A DNA stretch of 64,000 nucleotides from Lysobacter dokdonensis DS-58 (GCF_000770795.1 NZ_JRKJ01000008.1:62001-126000), one strand, 5' to 3'; numbered from the stretch's first letter, positions 1 to 14,046 are shown. Numbers and translations: made by a program. The notes: a model not told the origin generated them from the sequence alone.

Positions 1-1
1 G

Positions 2-139
2 CCGTACGTGTACGCGGCCCTGGACCAGGTGAATGCGCATCTCGACGATGCGGCCAAGCCGTTGCCGGTGGATGCGGTGATCGAAACGAAACCGCGTGGG
101 GCGACGCCGTTGTCGGCGGAGCATCTTGCGATTCCCTGA
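2..139 (+). CDS. C-terminal fragment of an unidentified protein
   Basis: An open frame enters from the left edge and ends with TGA at 137-139, giving 45 residues ([14 protein letters not shown]...EHLAIP). The residue mix and codon use look coding. The fragment is too short to assign to a family; I considered a sugar-binding or LacI-type C-terminus and an amidohydrolase and could support neither. The stop lies 32 bases before mtnA. Confidence 0.6.
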   Translation, partial: PYVYAALDQVNAHLDDAAKPLPVDAVIETKPRGATPLSAEHLAIP

Positions 140-158
140 AGGCGGAGAGGGGGCGCGC

Positions 159-164
159 TAAACT
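159..164 (+). promoter_or_regulatory. Candidate -10 element of a leaderless mtnA promoter
   Basis: TAAACT ends 7 bases before the mtnA ATG, so transcription would start at or next to the start codon. No -35 hexamer is obvious. The same spacing recurs before other genes in this window. Confidence 0.4.
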
Positions 165-171
165 GCGCCCC

Positions 172-1227
172 ATGGACGACTTCGACTACGCCCGCTACGA
201 CCGCATCCGCCCCATCCGCTGGACCGGCGAGGCGCTCGATCTTCTCGACCAGCGCAAGCTGCCGTTCGAAACGCAGTACATGACGTGCCGCACCAGCGAC
301 GAGGTCGCCGCGGCCATCCACGCGCTCGCGGTCCGCGGCGCACCGGCGATCGGCATCGCCGCGGCCTGGGGCGTCGTGCTCGCCGAACGCGAGATCGATG
401 CGACCGACGCGCGCGACGCGGCCGCCAAACTCGAACCGGCCCTGCAACGCCTCAACGCCGCACGCCCGACCGCGGTCAACCTCGCCTGGGCGCTCGCACG
501 CATGCGCGCCGCCCTGGCCCGTGCCGACCACGACTGGCGCGGCGCGCTCGAACGCGAAGCGCAGGCCATCGACACCGAAGACCTCGCCGCCAACCGCCGC
601 ATGGGCGCGCTGGGCGCATCGCTGATCGAACCCGGCAGCGGCGTCCTCACCCACTGCAACACCGGTTCGCTCGCCACCGCAGGCTTCGGCACCGCGCTCG
701 GCGTGATCCGCGCCGGCGTCGCGCAGGGCCGCATCGACAAAGTGTTCGCGGGCGAAACCCGTCCGTGGCTCCAGGGCGCGCGCCTGACCGTGTGGGAACT
801 GCAGCAGGATGGCATCGACGCCACCCTGATCGCAGACTCCGCTGCTTCGCATTTGCTTAAGTCTGGCAAGGTGCAGTGGGTGGTCGTCGGCGCCGACCGC
901 ATCTGCGCCAACGGCGACACCGCGAACAAGATCGGCACCTACCAGCTCGCCATCGCCGCGCGCCACCACGGCGTCGGATTCATGGTGGTCGCCCCGTCCT
1001 CGACCGTCGACATGGCCACCGCCAGCGGCGATCTGATCGAGATCGAGGAGCGCGACGCCGCCGAGCTGCACGCCGTCGGCGGCAGCCGCACCGTCGCCGA
1101 GGGCATCGACGCCTGGAACCCGGTCTTCGACGTGACGCCCCACGACCTGATCGATGCGATCGTCACGGAACGGGGCCTGATCCGCCGCCCGGATGAAGCC
1201 GCGATGCGGGCCGCCTTCGGGGGCTGA
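172..1227 (+). CDS. mtnA: Methylthioribose-1-phosphate isomerase
   Basis: A 351-residue protein of the eIF2B-like aldose-ketose isomerase family. It converts 5-methylthioribose-1-phosphate to methylthioribulose-1-phosphate in cytosolic methionine salvage. Family motifs are clear: [13 protein letters not shown] near residue 61, [14 protein letters not shown] with the expected catalytic Cys162, [12 protein letters not shown], and [17 protein letters not shown] with the expected catalytic Asp242. Length is normal for MtnA. The ATG at 172 has no good Shine-Dalgarno but sits right after a -10-like hexamer, suggesting leaderless expression. No other methionine-salvage gene is in the window, so it appears to be a single-gene unit. 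Confidence 0.96.
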   Translation: MDDFDYARYDRIRPIRWTGEALDLLDQRKLPFETQYMTCRTSDEVAAAIHALAVRGAPAIGIAAAWGVVLAEREIDATDARDAAAKLEPALQRLNAARPTAVNLAWALARMRAALARADHDWRGALEREAQAIDTEDLAANRRMGALGASLIEPGSGVLTHCNTGSLATAGFGTALGVIRAGVAQGRIDKVFAGETRPWLQGARLTVWELQQDGIDATLIADSAASHLLKSGKVQWVVVGADRICANGDTANKIGTYQLAIAARHHGVGFMVVAPSSTVDMATASGDLIEIEERDAAELHAVGGSRTVAEGIDAWNPVFDVTPHDLIDAIVTERGLIRRPDEAAMRAAFGG

Positions 1228-1411
1228 GTCGTCCTGCGCTCGAGACGTTTCGGCTCGATCCTCTCCCCCGCGTTCGTGACCTTCAGTCGGCCGCATTCGT
1301 CGCGGCGTGACGGGGTGTCGCGATGGAATCGTTCGCGAAATCCGCGCGTGTCATCGCGTGGATCGACGTCGAAGGTCGGGACCGCGTTCATCAGGAAGGA
1401 GGATCCCACGC

Positions 1412-1780
1412 GTGCAGCTGACTGATCTTCCGCAGGTGGAGCGTGATGCCCTGCACCTGCTGCTGGAGGGCGAAAGCCCGACGCTCATCGCGTTGCGGGC
1501 GCAACTGCGCCATCTCGCGTCGGTCACGCGGTCGCCCGATGCGGTGGGTGTGTATATCGACTTCCACCTGGACAGCAGGGCCATACCGCTCCCCGGAGCG
1601 CAGGATTTCGAGTTATCCGACGTCGTGGCCGACAGCCCCGGCGCGGAGCCTGTCGGGTTCATCCTGTTCATTCGAGGGGGGCTGGTTTCGCTACTCGAAG
1701 GCTACGTCGCCGGGGATCGCTATCCACACGAGGAAGGTCGCGCCTTCTCCGTCAGGCGGGACCCGGGCGAGACTTCATAA
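1412..1780 (+). CDS. Small hypothetical protein
   Basis: A 122-residue protein I do not recognise. I chose GTG at 1412 because AGGAAGGAGG (1393-1402) is a near-perfect ribosome-binding site 9 bases upstream; the frame stays open further upstream, but that translation is Arg-rich and unlike a real protein. It is mildly acidic, with no signal peptide or obvious membrane helix; a hydrophobic GFILFIRGGLVSLLEGYV stretch lies near the C-terminus. It sits between mtnA and the gyrA promoter and probably has its own transcript. Confidence 0.6.
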   Translation: MQLTDLPQVERDALHLLLEGESPTLIALRAQLRHLASVTRSPDAVGVYIDFHLDSRAIPLPGAQDFELSDVVADSPGAEPVGFILFIRGGLVSLLEGYVAGDRYPHEEGRAFSVRRDPGETS

Positions 1781-1826
1781 CTCTTTGTTTTTCGGGCGTT
1801 TGAAAAGCGACTGGCGACCGGGTCCA

Positions 1827-1835
1827 TGCTAGAAT
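1827..1835 (+). promoter_or_regulatory. Extended -10 promoter of gyrA
   Basis: TGCTAGAAT matches an extended -10 (TGn plus TAGAAT). Transcription would start near 1842, about 30 bases before the gyrA ATG. TTGAAA at 1800-1805 is too far upstream (24 bases) to be a normal partner, so the extended -10 probably carries recognition. Confidence 0.5.
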
Positions 1836-1871
1836 TCCCGCCTTGCGCACTCCTTAGAAAAAGCCCACCGA

Positions 1872-4505
<2,634 letters not shown>

Positions 4506-4513
4506 TCGCCCGA

Positions 4514-4563
4514 GTGCGTGCAACGCACATCGACGACGCCGCCTCCGGGCGGCGTTGTCGTAT
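4514..4563 (+). terminator. Hairpins after gyrA, probable terminator
   Basis: Two hairpins follow the gyrA stop. One is GTGCGT-GCA-ACGCAC (4514-4528). The other is a GC-rich stem of about 10 bp at 4534-4557 with loop TCCG, followed by a weak T-rich run (TTGTCGT). The poor U-tract makes termination efficiency uncertain. Confidence 0.5.
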
Positions 4564-4631
4564 CCGGGGCATGCTTCAAGGCGATCGCACGACGGCGGCC
4601 TGCCGTCACAACACAACTTAGGGGTTCGATC

Positions 4632-7600
4632 ATGCAACGCTGGGCGCGTCCGAACGGAGTCGGGGGTGCGATTCGGAATGCAATCGGGTGGGTGGCCATC
4701 GCCGCCCTGGCAATGGGCTTCGCTGCAGGGTGCAAACCCCAGCCGGGAGGCGAACTCCCGGAAGTCAGCGGCGAGAAGATCGCCGCGAAGAAAGCGCAGG
4801 TCGCCGGGTTCGGCCTGGTGTCCGCGTATCCCGACCAGCAAGGCGACACGCTCGCGCTGGCGCTCGAATTCAGCAAGCCGTTGGTCGGCACGCAGGAGTT
4901 CGACGACCTGCTGTCGGTCACGGACAAGGACGGCTCGCGGGTCAAGGGCAGCTGGGTGCTCGACGACAAGGGCGACGACGAAGGCCGCGTCCTGCGATTC
5001 CCACACGTCGAAGCCGGCCGCGATTACATCGTGTCGGTCGAAGCCAAACTCACCGCCGCCGACGGCCGCACGCTGAAGGAAGACATCCGCCGCACGGTGC
5101 ACACCGGCCCGCTCGACCCGGTGGTTGGCTTCGCCTCGCAGGGCAGCGTGCTGCCGGCGCGCGAAAGCCGCGGCTTGCCGGTCGTGTCGATCAACGTGCC
5201 GGAAGTCGACGTCGAATTCCTGCGCATCAAGGACAGCGAACTGCCGCGCTTCTTCGCCGAGTTCCAGCGCGGCGGACGCCGCGGCACCTGGGATCTCGAA
5301 CGCGACTACAACTGGGACGACGACAGTGGCGTCTCGCGCAGCCGCACGCCGTTGTCGAAGATGGCCGAACCGGTGTACGTCAACCGCTTCACGCTGGGTG
5401 GCCGCACCAACGAGCGCGTGCTGACCTACCTGCCGCTGCAGGACATCACGGAGCTGCAGAAGCCCGGCCTGTACTTCGCGGTGATGAAGCGCGCCGGACA
5501 GTTCACCGAGCAGTACGACACCGCGTTCTTCACCGTCAGCGACCTCGGCCTGCACACGCGCGCCTACAAGGATCGCCTGTTCGTGCACGCCGCCTCGCTG
5601 CAATCGGGTGCCGCGCAGCCGACGGTCGAACTGAAAGTGCTGAACGCCGCGGGCGAGGCCATCCTCAAGGCCAGCACCGACCGCAACGGCAACGCGCTGC
5701 TGCCGTACAAGCTCGATGCGACGCACGTCTTGATCGCCACGCACGGCACCGATGTGTCGATGCTGCCCTTCAACCAGCCGGCGCTCGATCTGTCGGAGTT
5801 CGCCGTCGCCGGCCGCGAGCAGGCGTGGTTCGACGTCTTCGCCTGGTCGGGCCGCGATCTGTATCGCCCCGGCGAAACGGTGCGCATCTCCGCGTTGTTG
5901 CGCGACCAGGATGGGCAACCGATCGACACGAAGGGCAAGGCGTTGCAGCCGATCTTCGTGCGCTACGTGCAACCCGACGGCAAGGCGCTGCTCGAAACCC
6001 CGCTGCAACCCGACACGCAGGGCTACGTTCGCCACGCGCAGGCCATTCCGGCCGACGCCGCCACCGGCCGCTGGAAAGTGGAATTCCGTACCGACCCGGC
6101 CAGCAAGGACGCGGTGCAGGGTATGACGCTGCGCATCGAGGAGTTCCTGCCCGAGCGCATGAAGCTCGACCTCGACGCGCCCGCGCGCCTCTCGCCCGGC
6201 CAGCCGCTGCAATTGAAGGCGGTCGGCGCGTATCTGTACGGCGCGCCCGCGGCGGGCAACCGTTTCACCGCGAAACTCGCCGTCGCCGTCGAACAACATC
6301 CGATCGAATCGCTGAAAGGCTGGTTCTTCGGCGACCCGACGCTCACGCTGCCGAAGGACGCCAAGGACGTCGTCGATACCGAATTCGGCGACGACGGCAC
6401 GCTCGTGCAACCCATCGCGTTGCCGAAGGAGGCCAGGCCCGTTTCGCCGATTGCCGCGGTGGTCACCGGCAGCGTGTACGAAACCGGCGGGCGCAGCGTC
6501 AATCGTTCGATCAAGCGCGTCGTGTGGCCGGCCGAAACGCTGGTGGGCGTGCGCCCGTTGTTCGACGACAAGGAAGGCCCGGGATCGGATTCCAACGCCG
6601 GGTTCGAACTCGCGCGCTTCTCCGCCGACGGCGCCATGCGCGCGGTGCAGGGCGCGCGCGTCACGTTGATGCGCGAGAAGCGCGACTACCACTGGGCGTG
6701 GGGCGACGAAGGCGGTTGGGATTACGACTACAGCAGTCGCTGGTCGTCGATCGAAACACGCACCGTCGATCTCGGCACGACCGCCATCCGCCTCGCGTTC
6801 CCGGTGGAGTGGGGCAACTATCGCATCGAGGTCTACGACCCGACGACCAAACTCACCACGCGTTACCCGTTCACCGCCGGCTGGAGCTGGGACGACGAGA
6901 ACCGCGGCCTCGACGCGCGCCCCGACAAGGTCAAGCTCGCGCTCGACAAGACGCACTATCGCGCCGGCGACACGATGAAGGTCACCGTGACGCCGCCGCA
7001 CGAGGGCGAAGGCCTGCTGATGGTGGAGAGCGACAAGATGCTCTTCGTCCAGGGCATCACGGCGAAGGCGGGCAGCACGTTCGAAATCCCGGTCACCAGG
7101 GAGTTCGAGCGCCACGATGTGTACGTCACCGCGCTGATCTTCCGCGGCGGCAGTGCGCGCAGCAAGGTGACGCCGGCGCGCGCCGTCGGTATCGCGCATG
7201 TCGTGATGGACCGCCGCGACCGCAACGTCGCGGTCGGCGTGGCCGTTCCGAAGGCGATGCGCCCGCAGCAGAAGCTGCCGGTGGTCGTGAGCGCGCCGCA
7301 ATTGGCGGGCCAGGTCGCGTTCGTGTCGGTGTCGGCCGTCGACGTCGGCATCCTCAACATCACGCGCTTCCCGGTGCCCAACGCCGCCGAGCATTTCTTC
7401 GCGCAGCGCCGCCTCGGCGTCGATGCCTACGATCTGTACGGCCGCGTGATCGAAAGCTTCGACGGGCAGACCGCGAAGATCCGCTTCGGCGGCGACATGG
7501 CCCCGCCGCTCGCGCTGCCGCAAGCGCGCAGGCCCACCTCGCGCGTGCAGACCGTCGACCTGTTCAGCGGCCCGGTGAAGCTCGATGCGAAGGGCATCGC

Positions 7601-9617
7601 GCGGGTGAAGCTCGACGTGCCCGACTTCAACGGCACGCTGCGCGTCTCGGCGCTCGTCTGGTCCGGTGGCAAGTACGGCAGCCGCGCGAACGAAACCCTC
7701 GTGCGCGCGCCGGTGCTGGCCGAAGCGAGCATGCCGCGCGTCCTCGCGCCGGGCGACAAGAGCAACGTCACGCTCGACGTGCAGAACTTCAGCGGCCAGC
7801 CGGGCGCGTTCAAGGTGCAGGTCGATGGCATCGGTCCGCTGTCGATTGGCAACGGCGCGCGTACGGTCAAGCTGGCGAAGGACGAACGCACGACGCTCAC
7901 CTTCCCGCTGCAGGCGAAGGAAGGCTTCTCGACCGCGCAGGTGCGCGTGCGCGTCGATGGCAACGGGCACAAGGTCGATCGCAAGTACGACCTGCCGGTG
8001 CGCGCGGCATGGCCGCAGGTCATGCGGACGCGCAGCGTCACGGTGCAGGGCAACGGCCCGATCGCGCTCGATCCGACGCTCCTCTCGGGGCTGATGCCCG
8101 ATTCGGTACGCGGCCGCCTCGTGGTCAGCGCGTATCCGCCGATTCCGTTCGCCGCGGCGCTGGAAGACGTTCTGAAGTACCCGTACGGCTGCGCCGAGCA
8201 GACGACGAGCAAGGGCTACGCGACGTTGGTGCTCGACGATGCGACGGCCAAACTGCTCGGTGTTCCGCCGCTCGGCGACCGCGAACGCCGCGACCGCATC
8301 GCCGGTGCGCTCGCCCGCCTGGCGGGCATGCAACTGGCGTCGGGCCACTTCTCGTTGTGGGGCGATGATTTCGTCGATCCCTCGCTGACGCCGTACATCA
8401 CCGAGTTCATGCTCGATGCGCGCGAAGCCGGCTTCGCAGTGCCCGAAGCGATGCTGCAGAAATCGCTGAAGGCGCTCAACGAAGACCTGCTGTCCGGTGG
8501 TCCGCAGTTCTACAACTACGACCATCGCCCGCATCTGATGTTCGCGTATCGCGCGCACGCCGGCTACGCGCTGGCCCGCGTCAACCGCGCGCCGCTCGGC
8601 ACGCTGCGCGCGCTGTACGACGACGAACGCGCGAAGGCCGAAACGGGCCTGCCGCTCGTGCGCCTGGGCATCGCGCTGTCGCTGCAGGGCGACCGCCGCC
8701 GCGGTGCGAAATCCATCGCCGAAGGCTTCGCGTTCGACGATTCGCATCGGCCGGAATACCTCGGCGACTACGGCACGCGCATCCGCGACGACGCGATGAT
8801 GATCGCGCTCGTTCATGAGCGTGGGCTGGCGAAGCCTGAGTACGACGCGCGTTCGATCGCACTCGGCCGCGAACTCGACGCCCGCCGCAAGGAACGCTGG
8901 TTCTACCTCAGCACGCAGGAACAGGTGTCGATCGCGCGCATGGGCAAGGCGTTGATGCGCGGCAAGGGCAAGGTCGTCGCGGGCCAATGGATCGGTCCGA
9001 ACGTCCGCAGCGATGTCGCGGACGTGCCGATGACGGGCCGCCTGGTGGACAACGGGGCGCTCGACCTGCGCTTCGTGCCGACCACGCCACCGCCGTACTA
9101 CGTGAGCATGGAAGTCGCCGGCATCCCGCGCGAGGCACCTGCGCCGGACAAGTCGGTCATCGACATCCAGCGCACGTACTACACCACCGACGGCAAGCCG
9201 TGGGCCGGCGACAAGCTGGTCGAAGGCGACAGCCTCATCGTGCAACTGACGGTGAAGGCCTCCACGGCGATGCCCGATGCACTCGTCGTCGACCTGCTGC
9301 CCGCGGGCCTGGAAATCGAGAACTTCAACCTCGGCGATGCGAAGCAGTGGGCGGGCGTGGTGATCGACGGCATCGAGATCGCCAACCGCGATCGCGCAAA
9401 CGAACTGCGCCACGAAGAGTTCCGCGACGACCGCTATGCCGCCGCGCTCAAGCTCGATCGTTACGACACCGCACGCCTGTTCTACCTCGTGCGCGCCGTA
9501 ACGCCGGGCACCTACGCGGTGCCGCCGCCGCAAGCGGAGGACATGTACCGGCCCGAGTTGCGCGGCACCGGCGTGCGCACGCCCGCGACGATCACGGTGA
9601 CCCAACCGGGGCAATGA
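4632..9617 (+). CDS. Bacterial alpha-2-macroglobulin lipoprotein (YfhM/ECAM type)
   Basis: A 1661-residue envelope protein of the bacterial alpha-2-macroglobulin family, thought to trap proteases that breach the outer membrane. I start at ATG 4632, which gives a short charged N-region, a hydrophobic stretch and a lipobox-like AAGC (cleavage before Cys near residue 33), so it should be a lipoprotein. The thioester motif is intact: YGCAEQT with Cys1187 and Gln1190, followed by the thioester-domain helices. Upstream are repeated macroglobulin-like beta domains; downstream is a C-terminal complement-like region. The stop overlaps the pbpC start (ATGA), as in E. coli yfhM-pbpC, which pairs protease trapping with wall repair. 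Confidence 0.93.
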   Translation: MQRWARPNGVGGAIRNAIGWVAIAALAMGFAAGCKPQPGGELPEVSGEKIAAKKAQVAGFGLVSAYPDQQGDTLALALEFSKPLVGTQEFDDLLSVTDKDGSRVKGSWVLDDKGDDEGRVLRFPHVEAGRDYIVSVEAKLTAADGRTLKEDIRRTVHTGPLDPVVGFASQGSVLPARESRGLPVVSINVPEVDVEFLRIKDSELPRFFAEFQRGGRRGTWDLERDYNWDDDSGVSRSRTPLSKMAEPVYVNRFTLGGRTNERVLTYLPLQDITELQKPGLYFAVMKRAGQFTEQYDTAFFTVSDLGLHTRAYKDRLFVHAASLQSGAAQPTVELKVLNAAGEAILKASTDRNGNALLPYKLDATHVLIATHGTDVSMLPFNQPALDLSEFAVAGREQAWFDVFAWSGRDLYRPGETVRISALLRDQDGQPIDTKGKALQPIFVRYVQPDGKALLETPLQPDTQGYVRHAQAIPADAATGRWKVEFRTDPASKDAVQGMTLRIEEFLPERMKLDLDAPARLSPGQPLQLKAVGAYLYGAPAAGNRFTAKLAVAVEQHPIESLKGWFFGDPTLTLPKDAKDVVDTEFGDDGTLVQPIALPKEARPVSPIAAVVTGSVYETGGRSVNRSIKRVVWPAETLVGVRPLFDDKEGPGSDSNAGFELARFSADGAMRAVQGARVTLMREKRDYHWAWGDEGGWDYDYSSRWSSIETRTVDLGTTAIRLAFPVEWGNYRIEVYDPTTKLTTRYPFTAGWSWDDENRGLDARPDKVKLALDKTHYRAGDTMKVTVTPPHEGEGLLMVESDKMLFVQGITAKAGSTFEIPVTREFERHDVYVTALIFRGGSARSKVTPARAVGIAHVVMDRRDRNVAVGVAVPKAMRPQQKLPVVVSAPQLAGQVAFVSVSAVDVGILNITRFPVPNAAEHFFAQRRLGVDAYDLYGRVIESFDGQTAKIRFGGDMAPPLALPQARRPTSRVQTVDLFSGPVKLDAKGIARVKLDVPDFNGTLRVSALVWSGGKYGSRANETLVRAPVLAEASMPRVLAPGDKSNVTLDVQNFSGQPGAFKVQVDGIGPLSIGNGARTVKLAKDERTTLTFPLQAKEGFSTAQVRVRVDGNGHKVDRKYDLPVRAAWPQVMRTRSVTVQGNGPIALDPTLLSGLMPDSVRGRLVVSAYPPIPFAAALEDVLKYPYGCAEQTTSKGYATLVLDDATAKLLGVPPLGDRERRDRIAGALARLAGMQLASGHFSLWGDDFVDPSLTPYITEFMLDAREAGFAVPEAMLQKSLKALNEDLLSGGPQFYNYDHRPHLMFAYRAHAGYALARVNRAPLGTLRALYDDERAKAETGLPLVRLGIALSLQGDRRRGAKSIAEGFAFDDSHRPEYLGDYGTRIRDDAMMIALVHERGLAKPEYDARSIALGRELDARRKERWFYLSTQEQVSIARMGKALMRGKGKVVAGQWIGPNVRSDVADVPMTGRLVDNGALDLRFVPTTPPPYYVSMEVAGIPREAPAPDKSVIDIQRTYYTTDGKPWAGDKLVEGDSLIVQLTVKASTAMPDALVVDLLPAGLEIENFNLGDAKQWAGVVIDGIEIANRDRANELRHEEFRDDRYAAALKLDRYDTARLFYLVRAVTPGTYAVPPPQAEDMYRPELRGTGVRTPATITVTQPGQ

Positions 9618-11983
9618 CCGTGCGCAGTCGAAGGCGGTGGTGGTGGCGGGGACTGTTGGCAGCGGAGCTGCTGCTCGTCCTCGCCATGCTGGCGGACCTC
9701 GCGTTCCCCGTGCCGTTGCCCGATGGGCGCGGCGCGGGAGCGATCGTCCTGGCGCGCGACGGCACGCCGTTGCGCGCTTTCGCCGACCGCGACAGCGTGT
9801 GGCGGTATCCGGCGTCGATCGATCGTGTGTCGCCGTTGTACGTGCAGGCGCTGATCGGCTACGAGGACCGCTGGTTCTACGCGCATCCGGGCATCAATCC
9901 CGTCGCGATGGCGCGCGCGGCGGGGCAGTGGGCGCGGCATGGGCGCGTGGTGTCGGGCGGCTCGACGTTGACCATGCAAGTCGCGCGGATCCTCGATCCC
10001 CCGAAGCCCGGCCGGCGCAGCGTGTTCGACAAGGCGCGGCAGATGGCGCGGGCGCTGCAACTGGAAGTGCATCTGTCGAAGAGCGAGATCCTCGCGCTGT
10101 ACCTGGATCGCGCGCCCTTCGGCGGCACCATCGAAGGCGTCGAAGCGGCCAGTTGGGCGTACCTTGGCAAGCCGGCGGCGCGGTTGTCGCATGCGGAAGC
10201 CGCATTGCTTGTCGTGCTCCCGCAATCGCCGAGCCGGTTGCGGCCGGATCGCGCGCCCGAGCGCGCACGCGTCGCACGCGACAAGGTGCTCGCGCGCATG
10301 GCGACGCAGGGCCTGTGGCCGGCGGGCGACGTGCACGAGGCGAAGATCGAACCGGTTGTCGCGCGTGCATTGGAACCGCCGCGCCACGCGCAACTGCTCG
10401 CGCAACGTCTGCGCGATGCGGCGCCCGGCGCGTCGCGGATCCGTTCGACCATCGACAACGATTTGCAACGCATGCTGGAAGAGCGCGTCGCTGCGTACTT
10501 CTCCGATTTGCCGCCGCGGACATCGGCCGCTTTGTTGGTCGTCGACAATGCGACGCTCGAAGCGCGCGCTTATGTCGGCTCGGTGGAATTCGGCGATCCC
10601 GAGCGGTTGGGCCACGTCGACATGGTCAAAGCCTGGCGCTCGCCGGGCTCGACGCTCAAACCGTTCCTCTACGGCCTGGCCATCGACGACGGCCTGATCC
10701 ATTCGGAAAGCCTGCTCATCGATGCGCCGCAGTCGTTCGGCGACTATCGGCCCGGCAACTTCGACATGGCGTTCAACGGGCCAGTGGCCGCGTCGGAAGC
10801 GTTGCGCCTGTCGTTGAACGTGCCCGCCGTCGATCTGCTCGATCGCGTCGGCCCTGCGCGATTCGCCGCGCGGCTCGAGAACGCAGGCATCGCATTGAAA
10901 TGGCCGGAGGGCGGGGCGCCGAACCTGGCGATGATCCTCGGCGGCACGGGTGCGCGATTGGAAGACCTCGTCGGTGCGTATGCGGCATTGAATCGCGACG
11001 GCATCGCCGGCCGCGTGCGTTATCGGCCGGATGCACCGCATGTCGACCGCCGCCTGTTGTCGCCGGGCGCGGCATGGATCATTCGCGAGATTCTCGAAGC
11101 GCATCCGCGCCCGGGCACCGTGGCCGATACATTCGATTCGCGCTCCCGCATGCGCGTGGCATGGAAGACGGGCACGAGTTACGGCTATCGCGACGCGTGG
11201 GCGCTCGGCAGTACGCGGCGCTACACGGTCGGGGTGTGGGTCGGCCGGCCCGACGGCACGCCGATGCCCGGGCAATACGGCGCGATGACCGCGCTGCCGT
11301 TGTTGTTCGAAACCATCGACAGCCTGCCGGTCGCGGCGACCGACACGGCGCCGCGCCCGCCGCCGCAAGGCGTGGAGGAAATCGAAGTGTGCTGGCCGCT
11401 CGGCCTGCCGCCCGATCCCGCGGCGCCCGGGTTGTGCCGCAAGAAACGCGAAGCGTGGACGCTCGACGGCAACGTGCCGCCAACCTTCGCCGAACGCGAT
11501 GCGCGATTGTGGAACGCGGGTGTCGAACGATTCGACATCGATGCACGCACGGGCCAACGGCTCACCGCCGATTGCACGTCGATGCACGACCGCCGGCCGA
11601 CCGAACTCGCGCGCTGGCCCGCACTCGCGTCGCCCTGGCTGTCCGACGAAACGCGCGCGGCGGCGACGCTGCCGCCGCGTGCCGCCGATTGCGAACCCGA
11701 CAGCCGCGACGCCACCGAGTCCTTGCGGATCGATGGTCTCGTCGACCGCGCAACCCTCGCGCGCCCGTCCAACAGCACCGCACCGTTGAAACTCTCGGTG
11801 CGCGCGCTCGGCAGTGAAGCGCGCATCCGCTGGTTGCTTGACGGCCGCATGGTCGGCGAGACCCGCGGCGCCGCGCCGTTCGCTTTCGACTTCGCCGCCC
11901 ACGGCGCGCACACGCTCACTGCGCTGGCCGAAACCGGCGCATGGGCGGCGATCGGGTTCCGGGTCATGGAACCGGGCGGTTAG
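9614..11983 (+). CDS. pbpC: Penicillin-binding protein 1C
   Basis: A 789-residue bifunctional peptidoglycan synthase. After a short basic N-terminus comes one membrane anchor (about residues 11-30). The GT51 glycosyltransferase shows [10 protein letters not shown] (Glu84, Asp85) and [13 protein letters not shown]. The transpeptidase shows STLK (catalytic Ser346, Lys349), SLN and KTGTSYG (Lys518). The last ~90 residues form a PBP1C-type Ig-like C-terminal domain. ATG 9614 overlaps the A2M stop by four bases, indicating translational coupling. Its TAG stop shares the tetranucleotide TTAG with the stop of the convergent peroxiredoxin gene. Confidence 0.95.
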   Translation: MTVRSRRRWWWRGLLAAELLLVLAMLADLAFPVPLPDGRGAGAIVLARDGTPLRAFADRDSVWRYPASIDRVSPLYVQALIGYEDRWFYAHPGINPVAMARAAGQWARHGRVVSGGSTLTMQVARILDPPKPGRRSVFDKARQMARALQLEVHLSKSEILALYLDRAPFGGTIEGVEAASWAYLGKPAARLSHAEAALLVVLPQSPSRLRPDRAPERARVARDKVLARMATQGLWPAGDVHEAKIEPVVARALEPPRHAQLLAQRLRDAAPGASRIRSTIDNDLQRMLEERVAAYFSDLPPRTSAALLVVDNATLEARAYVGSVEFGDPERLGHVDMVKAWRSPGSTLKPFLYGLAIDDGLIHSESLLIDAPQSFGDYRPGNFDMAFNGPVAASEALRLSLNVPAVDLLDRVGPARFAARLENAGIALKWPEGGAPNLAMILGGTGARLEDLVGAYAALNRDGIAGRVRYRPDAPHVDRRLLSPGAAWIIREILEAHPRPGTVADTFDSRSRMRVAWKTGTSYGYRDAWALGSTRRYTVGVWVGRPDGTPMPGQYGAMTALPLLFETIDSLPVAATDTAPRPPPQGVEEIEVCWPLGLPPDPAAPGLCRKKREAWTLDGNVPPTFAERDARLWNAGVERFDIDARTGQRLTADCTSMHDRRPTELARWPALASPWLSDETRAAATLPPRAADCEPDSRDATESLRIDGLVDRATLARPSNSTAPLKLSVRALGSEARIRWLLDGRMVGETRGAAPFAFDFAAHGAHTLTALAETGAWAAIGFRVMEPGG

Positions 11984-12459
11984 CCCAGTTGCTCTAGGAC
12001 GTAGTCGGCGGCCGACACGCGGAACTCGCCCGGCGATTCGACATGCAACTGCTTGACCACGCCGTCCTCGGCGTACAACGCGAAGCGTTTGGAACGCAGG
12101 CCCATGCCGTAACCGCTCGCGTCCATTTCCAGGCCGAGCGCGCGGGTGAAGTCGCCATTGCCGTCGGCCAGCATTTCCAGGCCCTGCGGCACGTGCTGCG
12201 AATCGCCCCAGGCCTTCATGACGAACGGGTCGTTGACCGACATGCAGAGCACTTCGACGCCGCGCGCCTTGAAGTCCTCGAACTTCTCGACGAAGCCCGG
12301 CAGGTGGCGCTCCGAGCAGGTCGGGGTAAAGGCGCCGGGCACCGCGAACAGCACGACCTTCTTGCCGTCGAACAATGTGCGCGTATCGACCGTCTCGACG
12401 CCGTCCTTGATGCGCTTGAGGGCGACTTCGGGGATGCGGTCGCCGGGCTGGATGGACAT
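11980..12459 (-). CDS. Peroxiredoxin, Prx5/hybrid type
   Basis: A 159-residue thiol peroxidase that reduces H2O2 and organic peroxides in the cytosol. PGAFTPTCSERHLPGF holds the peroxidatic Cys48 in the Prx5-family signature. A second cysteine, Cys72 (EVLCMSVND), is at the position common in glutaredoxin- or glutathione-dependent Prx5 proteins. The ATG at 12459 gives MSIQPGDRIPEVALK, the normal family N-terminus; a longer in-frame extension exists but is antisense to the DnaJ gene and not credible. Transcribed convergently with pbpC, with overlapping stop codons. Confidence 0.93.
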   Translation of the reverse strand: MSIQPGDRIPEVALKRIKDGVETVDTRTLFDGKKVVLFAVPGAFTPTCSERHLPGFVEKFEDFKARGVEVLCMSVNDPFVMKAWGDSQHVPQGLEMLADGNGDFTRALGLEMDASGYGMGLRSKRFALYAEDGVVKQLHVESPGEFRVSAADYVLEQLG

Positions 12460-12524
12460 GGGGGAATCCTTGCGTGGGGGGCAGGCCATCGAGTGTAGAT
12501 GATCCGGTCTCCACGGCGTTGCGG

Positions 12525-12530
12525 TAGGCT
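12525..12530 (+). promoter_or_regulatory. Candidate -10 of a leaderless promoter before cbpA
   Basis: TAGGCT ends 7 bases before the ATG at 12538, and no Shine-Dalgarno lies between. This region also holds the divergent peroxiredoxin start. Confidence 0.3.
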
Positions 12531-12537
12531 TTTGCGC

Positions 12538-13437
12538 ATGGAATTCAAGGACTACTACCAGATCCTGGGCGTCGAGCCCGGCGCGGGCGACTCCGAGATC
12601 AAGACCGCCTACCGGCGACTGGCGCGCAAGTACCACCCCGATGTCTCGAAGGAAGCGGGCGCCGAGGACAAGTTCAAGGCCGTCAACGAAGCCTACGAGG
12701 CGTTGCGCGATCCGCAGAAGCGCGCCGCTTACGATCAGTTGCGCACGCGCGGCTATCGTCCGGGCGACGACGTGCAACCGCCGCCCGGCGGATTCCACGG
12801 CGGGCAGGGCGACTTCGACTTCGACGAAATCTTCGCCGGCGGTGGCGCGGGTGGCGGCTTCTCCGATTTCTTCGAATCGTTGTTCGGCCGCCAGCGCGGC
12901 GGCGGCCCGGGCTACGGCGGCGGCAACGGCGCGCGCCAACAGACGCGCGACACGCGCGCGAAACTCGCGGTGCCGCTGGAGTCGGTGTACAGCGGCGGCA
13001 GCGTGCGCATTGGCGTCAACGGCAAGACGCTGGACATCAAGGTGCCCAAGGGCATCAAGCCCGGCCAATCGATCCGCCTGGGCAAGCAAGGCAACAACGG
13101 CGGCGACCTGTACCTGGAAATCGAATACGCCGCGCATCCGCAATTCGAAGTCGACGGCCGCAACATCCTGCACGTGCTGCCGCTCGCGCCGTGGGAAGCC
13201 GCGCTCGGCGCGACGGTGAGCGTGCCGACGCTGGGCGGCGCCGTCGAACTGAAAATCCCCGCGGACTCCGAATCGGGCCGCAAGCTCCGCCTGCGCGGCC
13301 GCGGTCTGCCGGGCCAACCGCCGGGCGACGAAATCGTCGAACTCGAAATCCTCGCACCCAAGGCGCATTCGAAGGACCAGCGCGAAGCGTACGAACGCAT
13401 GCGCGATGCGTTCGGCGACGATTGGCGGCGCGAGTAG
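12538..13437 (+). CDS. cbpA: DnaJ-class co-chaperone (CbpA-like)
   Basis: A 299-residue J-domain protein. The J domain (residues 1-70) begins MEFKDYYQILGVEPGA and has the HPD motif at residues 33-35, which stimulates DnaK ATPase. A Gly/Phe-rich linker follows (about 85-140; repeated GGG and DFDE). Next is the C-terminal substrate-binding region (LDIKVPKGIKPGQSIRLGKQG). There is no cysteine-rich zinc domain, so it is CbpA-type rather than true DnaJ. Length matches E. coli CbpA. Whether it binds DNA as CbpA does cannot be judged from sequence. Confidence 0.92.
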   Translation: MEFKDYYQILGVEPGAGDSEIKTAYRRLARKYHPDVSKEAGAEDKFKAVNEAYEALRDPQKRAAYDQLRTRGYRPGDDVQPPPGGFHGGQGDFDFDEIFAGGGAGGGFSDFFESLFGRQRGGGPGYGGGNGARQQTRDTRAKLAVPLESVYSGGSVRIGVNGKTLDIKVPKGIKPGQSIRLGKQGNNGGDLYLEIEYAAHPQFEVDGRNILHVLPLAPWEAALGATVSVPTLGGAVELKIPADSESGRKLRLRGRGLPGQPPGDEIVELEILAPKAHSKDQREAYERMRDAFGDDWRRE

Positions 13438-13442
13438 ACGTG

Positions 13443-13988
13443 ATGCTCTCGATCCGACGTTGGTTGCTCGCCGCGACGTTGCTGCTCGCGATGCCCGCAT
13501 TCGCGCATGAAGACACGCCGTTTCGCCTCGAGCGCGATGGCGCGCTCACCGGGTTTCCCGAAGAATTCGGGCCGGCCTCGCTGCGTGTGGGGTTCAAGGC
13601 GAGCGACGCGTCGTACGACGCACCGAACGTGGCCTCGGTGGTCCTGCGGATCCGCGACCGCGAGGTGCGGTTGCCGAGCTGCCTGACGGGGCTGCTGCGG
13701 AGCAGCGATATCAGCCAGGTGCGTGTCGCGGGCTCGTGGTACCACGAGGAAATGGAGGGGTTGCCGTACTACGTCAACATCTCGTTCGACGATGGTCCCC
13801 TCCCGTCGACGTATTGGGTCTCGGGCTACGAGTTGTTGTTCGACATGCGCACTGCCCGATTGCTGCAGATGCAGGTCCGCATCGCGCGCGACCCGCGGAC
13901 GGTGCAGTTGCTGCCGCTCGACATCGCCGCGCTGTGCCGGGGCGACACGCTGCCCGAACCTGTCCAGGCAGGCACGCCGCGGCCCTGA
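13443..13988 (+). CDS. Hypothetical exported protein
   Basis: A 181-residue protein with a clear Sec signal peptide (MLSIRRWLLAATLLLAMPAFA, likely cleaved before HEDTP). The mature part is beta-rich by composition, with two cysteines (PSCLTGLL and ALCRGD) that could form a disulfide in the periplasm. I recognise no family. ATG 13443 is chosen over GTG 13440 because it starts the signal peptide directly. It lies 5 bases after cbpA and may be cotranscribed with it. Confidence 0.7.
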   Translation: MLSIRRWLLAATLLLAMPAFAHEDTPFRLERDGALTGFPEEFGPASLRVGFKASDASYDAPNVASVVLRIRDREVRLPSCLTGLLRSSDISQVRVAGSWYHEEMEGLPYYVNISFDDGPLPSTYWVSGYELLFDMRTARLLQMQVRIARDPRTVQLLPLDIAALCRGDTLPEPVQAGTPRP

Positions 13989-14046
13989 AGGTTGCGGCGT
14001 TCACACCGCCTTTGGCACCCTGCGCGTTCGCAATGGAGAGCACGTG

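Noticed and set aside
1228-1411. A possible regulatory RNA between mtnA and the small hypothetical gene
   Set aside because: No stable terminator, promoter or conserved structure could be recognised by eye.
4688-8368. A 1226-codon plus-strand ORF inside the A2M gene
   Set aside because: Arg/Ala/Gly-rich frame shadow of the A2M gene, whose thioester motif and lipobox identify the real frame.
9512-12514. A 1000-codon minus-strand ORF across pbpC
   Set aside because: Shadow frame; the true minus-strand gene at its edge is the 159-residue peroxiredoxin in another frame.
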